NCBI GenBank assembly: GCA_039796495.1
Contig: JBDKJQ010000012.1
Coordinates: 1-7,109, forward strand
From: ARS1285 sp039796495
GTDB taxonomy: Archaea; Nanobdellota; Nanobdellia; Pacearchaeales; GW2011-AR1
Reading direction: 5' to 3'
Length of the DNA stretch: 7,109 nt
A model generated the notes under the pieces. That model had not been told where the DNA came from. It did not search any database and saw only the letters and a program-made list of their open reading frames with translations. The first letter of the stretch is position 1, and every line of letters begins with the position of its first letter. Positions 5,554 through 7,109 of the stretch are shown here, piece after piece. The translations under genes and the position numbers were made by a program.

Positions 5554-5739
5554 ATGAAAAAGAGGACGTTGCAGAAGGAAACTTTCAAAAAAAGAAAAGG
5601 AGTTGTTGCTCTGGAATATTTATTTTGGATGATTGTTGCGGTCGCGTTTTTGATTTTAGGCGTTTTCATCATTGTGCAACTGACCGGAAAAGGAAGTGGC
5701 GCTCTAGAATTTATTAAACATCTTTTAACCGGAGGATAA
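5554..5739 (+). CDS. Mini type IV prepilin-like protein
   Basis: This 61-aa protein has a textbook class III prepilin signal. A basic leader of 16 residues (MKKRTLQKETFKKRKG) is followed by VVALEYLFWMIVAVAFLILG, with Glu at mature position 5 after cleavage at Gly16. That Glu is the residue that type IV pilins use to pair subunits during assembly. The mature part would be only 45 residues: a hydrophobic helix, a short linker and a polar end (LTGKGSGALEFIKHLLTGG), with no globular head. Known Flp/Tad pilins are similarly small, so it could be a Flp-like major pilin or a minor pilin. The ATG at 5554 is chosen because it gives the complete leader and fits the TATA spacing. A longer reading from GTG 5467 would overlap tadC and spoil the signal. 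Its GGAGGA ending doubles as the SD site of the next gene, whose ATG follows the stop directly. Confidence 0.75.
   Translation: MKKRTLQKETFKKRKGVVALEYLFWMIVAVAFLILGVFIIVQLTGKGSGALEFIKHLLTGG
5731..5736 (+). promoter_or_regulatory. Shine-Dalgarno site inside the end of the mini-pilin gene
   Basis: GGAGGA forms the last two glycine codons of the mini-pilin and lies just before TAA-ATG. The site and the directly abutting stop and start codons indicate translational coupling of the 5740 gene to the mini-pilin. Confidence 0.65.
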
Positions 5740-6432
5740 ATGGCAGAGGATAGTGGGATATTAGGATTGATCGTAAAAATTATTATCATTGTTCTTACCT
5801 TAATTGTCATCTTTTTGTTTATCGGTTATTTTTTAGGATGGTTTGATCTGGGGCTGATTCCTGATTATTTCAAAAAGAATCAGTCAGAAGAATGGAACAA
5901 GGAATATTTTCTGGAACATGAAGAGTTAATTGTGTATTACATCGACGGGAAAGAAGCTGAACTGTATCTGAAATATGATATCACACCGGTTTTTGATAAG
6001 CAAGGAAAAGAGACTGGCGTTCGGGAATGGGTTTGGTCTAAGAACGGAAAAAACTGGTTTAACGTTGAGAACTCAGGGTATATTTATGAATCGAAAAATA
6101 ATTTTTGGGCGAGTCAGCCTTTATTACGATCATTATTCGGGCTATCAGAGTATAGCAATAAACAGCTTGATGCAAAAAATCAGAATTTTTTGAAAACCTT
6201 ACTTGGAAAAAGTCCTGAAGAGGGACTAAAACTCATTACTGATCGGGTGCGCGCGAACGAGGAGGGATATTATGAAGTCTTGGGCAAGGATGTAAAAAAA
6301 TCGAATGCCGGGCTCGATATTACTATTAACAAAAAGGTTACTAAAAGCTATGACCATGATAATCCCCTGATGGGAGATGTGAATGATTTCATCATTAAGC
6401 TCAATCAACTCTCGAGAGGAGCGGTGAAGTAA
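5740..6432 (+). CDS. Single-TM membrane protein of a pilus-like operon, unknown function
   Basis: I do not recognise a family. The 230-aa protein begins MAEDSGILGLIV and has one strongly hydrophobic segment at about 7-34. A soluble, cysteine-free domain of about 190 residues rich in aromatic and charged residues follows (EELIVYYIDGKEAELYLKYDITPVF, then REWVWSKNGKNWF). The leader lacks the basic residues of a class III signal, so it is more likely an uncleaved anchor than a processed pilin. The domain starts with beta-rich sequence and turns helical towards the C-terminus (SPEEGLKLITDRVRANEEGYYEVLG). Orientation is uncertain. The acidic N-terminus and lysines after the TM segment do not fit the positive-inside rule for an exported domain, so a cytoplasmic domain is possible. 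Coupled to the mini-pilin upstream, and its stop overlaps the next start by one base (TAATG). Confidence 0.7.
   Translation: MAEDSGILGLIVKIIIIVLTLIVIFLFIGYFLGWFDLGLIPDYFKKNQSEEWNKEYFLEHEELIVYYIDGKEAELYLKYDITPVFDKQGKETGVREWVWSKNGKNWFNVENSGYIYESKNNFWASQPLLRSLFGLSEYSNKQLDAKNQNFLKTLLGKSPEEGLKLITDRVRANEEGYYEVLGKDVKKSNAGLDITINKKVTKSYDHDNPLMGDVNDFIIKLNQLSRGAVK
6423..6427 (+). promoter_or_regulatory. Shine-Dalgarno core deciding the 6432 start
   Basis: GGTGA, preceded by GAGAGGAG (6414-6421), lies four bases before ATG 6432. The alternative in-frame ATG at 6447 has no such site, so 6432 is preferred although both starts leave the class III signal intact. Confidence 0.55.
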
Positions 6433-6992
6433 TGGCACGCAACGGCATGAATAAACGAGGATTTGAAAGTTTATTATACAAGGTGATGGGGCTGATAATT
6501 ACGGCAGTGGTGGTTGTCCTGTTATTTCTTCTCATCAGCAAAACATATGCGCTCGTCAAAGACCGGACTGAAGAACAAAAAATAAAGACACAGATGGAAA
6601 AAATTGTAGTGAATACGAATAAGATATACGAGGAAGGAGGAGAGACACGGATTGAATTGTTTTCTCCGGTTGGTTGGTACTTGCGGACATTTCCTGATTA
6701 TGATTTTCCGCCTGGTGCGTGCAAACGAGCAGTTGGTTGCGTGTGTATCTGTAAAGAGCTTGACTGCAGCAGCGTGACGTATTGTGAACCATTTAGTTTT
6801 GATGTGCAGTTAATACACTTCACTTCTTTTGGAAGCGCGTATCATTCTGACAGCGTTGAAGATAGGCGGCACGGAGGCATTGTTGACTCTATTGAGCGTG
6901 AGAAACAAGAAGGAACACTTGAGTTTGCCGAATCATTGTATGAAATTAAAATTATCAAAGAGGGGGACGTTGTGAGACTGTTTACATTATGA
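6432..6992 (+). CDS. Class III signal membrane-anchored protein with a six-cysteine cluster
   Basis: This 186-aa protein starts MARNGMNKRG-FESLLYKV with a hydrophobic helix at about 14-37, the pattern of an archaeal prepilin signal with likely cleavage after G10. The usual Glu at mature position 5 is missing, and a Glu is instead at +2. A charged helical linker (KDRTEEQKIKTQMEKIVV) leads to a domain with six cysteines in 22 residues (C97, C103, C105, C107, C112, C118), spaced C-x5-C-x-C-x-C-x4-C-x5-C. If the domain is outside the cell this could be a disulfide knot. If inside, a metal site. After it come beta-like strands ending EIKIIKEGDVVRLFTL. It may be a minor pilin or tip protein. Its start overlaps the upstream stop by one base and its stop overlaps the next start by four (ATGA). 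I do not recognise a named family. Confidence 0.7.
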   Translation: MARNGMNKRGFESLLYKVMGLIITAVVVVLLFLLISKTYALVKDRTEEQKIKTQMEKIVVNTNKIYEEGGETRIELFSPVGWYLRTFPDYDFPPGACKRAVGCVCICKELDCSSVTYCEPFSFDVQLIHFTSFGSAYHSDSVEDRRHGGIVDSIEREKQEGTLEFAESLYEIKIIKEGDVVRLFTL

Positions 6993-7109
6993 ACATGAAT
7001 ACGAGGGGGATGATGGATAACCTGCTTGAATGGATTCTTGTTATTATTTTTTTCCTTGTTCTGCTTATCGGTCTGTATTTTTTACTGACGCGCGCAGGGA
7101 GGATCGGAT
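6989..7109 (+). CDS. Class III signal/pilin-like membrane protein, N-terminal part (runs off the window)
   Basis: Forty codons are visible from ATG 6989, which overlaps the preceding stop as ATGA. The peptide begins MNMNTRG-MMDNLLEWILVI and continues as a hydrophobic helix to about residue 33, then TRAGRIG. The short polar-basic leader ending in RG, followed by the helix, is the same arrangement as in the 6432 gene. Cleavage after G7 is likely, placing a Glu at mature position 7. A second ATG at 6995 would leave MNTRG, very like the MNKRG of its neighbour, so the start is uncertain by two codons. There is no clear Shine-Dalgarno site, so translation probably depends on coupling. The soluble part is outside the window, so size and function are unknown. 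Confidence 0.6.
   Translation, partial: MNMNTRGMMDNLLEWILVIIFFLVLLIGLYFLLTRAGRIG

Noticed and set aside
1..7109. tRNA, rRNA, CRISPR array, insertion sequence or attachment site
   Set aside because: No cloverleaf, rRNA-like segment, regularly spaced repeats, transposase frame or terminal inverted repeats were seen on reading both strands.

Overview
This is an AT-rich archaeal window. The ribosomal protein is eS6, the glutamyl-tRNA synthetase is of the archaeal type, TATA boxes sit about 26 bp upstream of several leaderless starts, and there is a cluster of class III (archaeal type IV pilin-like) signal peptides with a TadC/FlaJ-type membrane platform. Compact genes, a shortened GluRS and N-termini of the form 'KKAQSG-IITTIL' and 'MNKRG-' suggest a DPANN lineage (Woesearchaeota, Pacearchaeota or a relative). 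That placement is inferred from recall, not from a search.

Left part (1-2366): housekeeping genes. On the minus strand are the first 36 codons of a probable RelE/ParE-like toxin, cut by the window edge, and the eS6 gene. On the plus strand are a 111-aa protein I do not recognise and gltX. eS6 and the unknown gene are divergent, and both seem to be served by one near-palindromic TATA element at 552-560. GltX keeps its catalytic domain (HLGH, the CxC/CxC zinc knuckle and an LSKRK loop) and its extreme C-terminal strands. It appears to have lost most of the anticodon-binding beta-barrel region between them.

Right part (2367-7109): a pilus/secretion-like locus, all on the plus strand. The order is a 146-aa pilin-like protein behind a strong Shine-Dalgarno (SD) site, a long oligo-T terminator, a 100-aa coiled-coil protein, a 720-aa nine-TM protein with two T2SSF-type domains (TadC/FlaJ-like), a 61-aa mini-prepilin with the classic Glu at mature position 5, a 230-aa protein with one N-terminal TM segment, a 186-aa class III signal protein with a six-cysteine cluster, and the start of another class III signal protein that runs off the end. 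The last four genes abut or overlap by 1-4 nt and so form a translationally coupled operon.

Interpretation: the TadC-like protein would be the inner-membrane platform, and the mini-pilin and neighbouring single-TM proteins would be filament subunits or minor pilins. No ATPase (TadA/FlaI-like) or prepilin peptidase is visible in the window. They must be supplied elsewhere or lie beyond the right edge. The specific set of small subunits is the least familiar part of the window and the best candidate for an undescribed surface filament or secretion variant.
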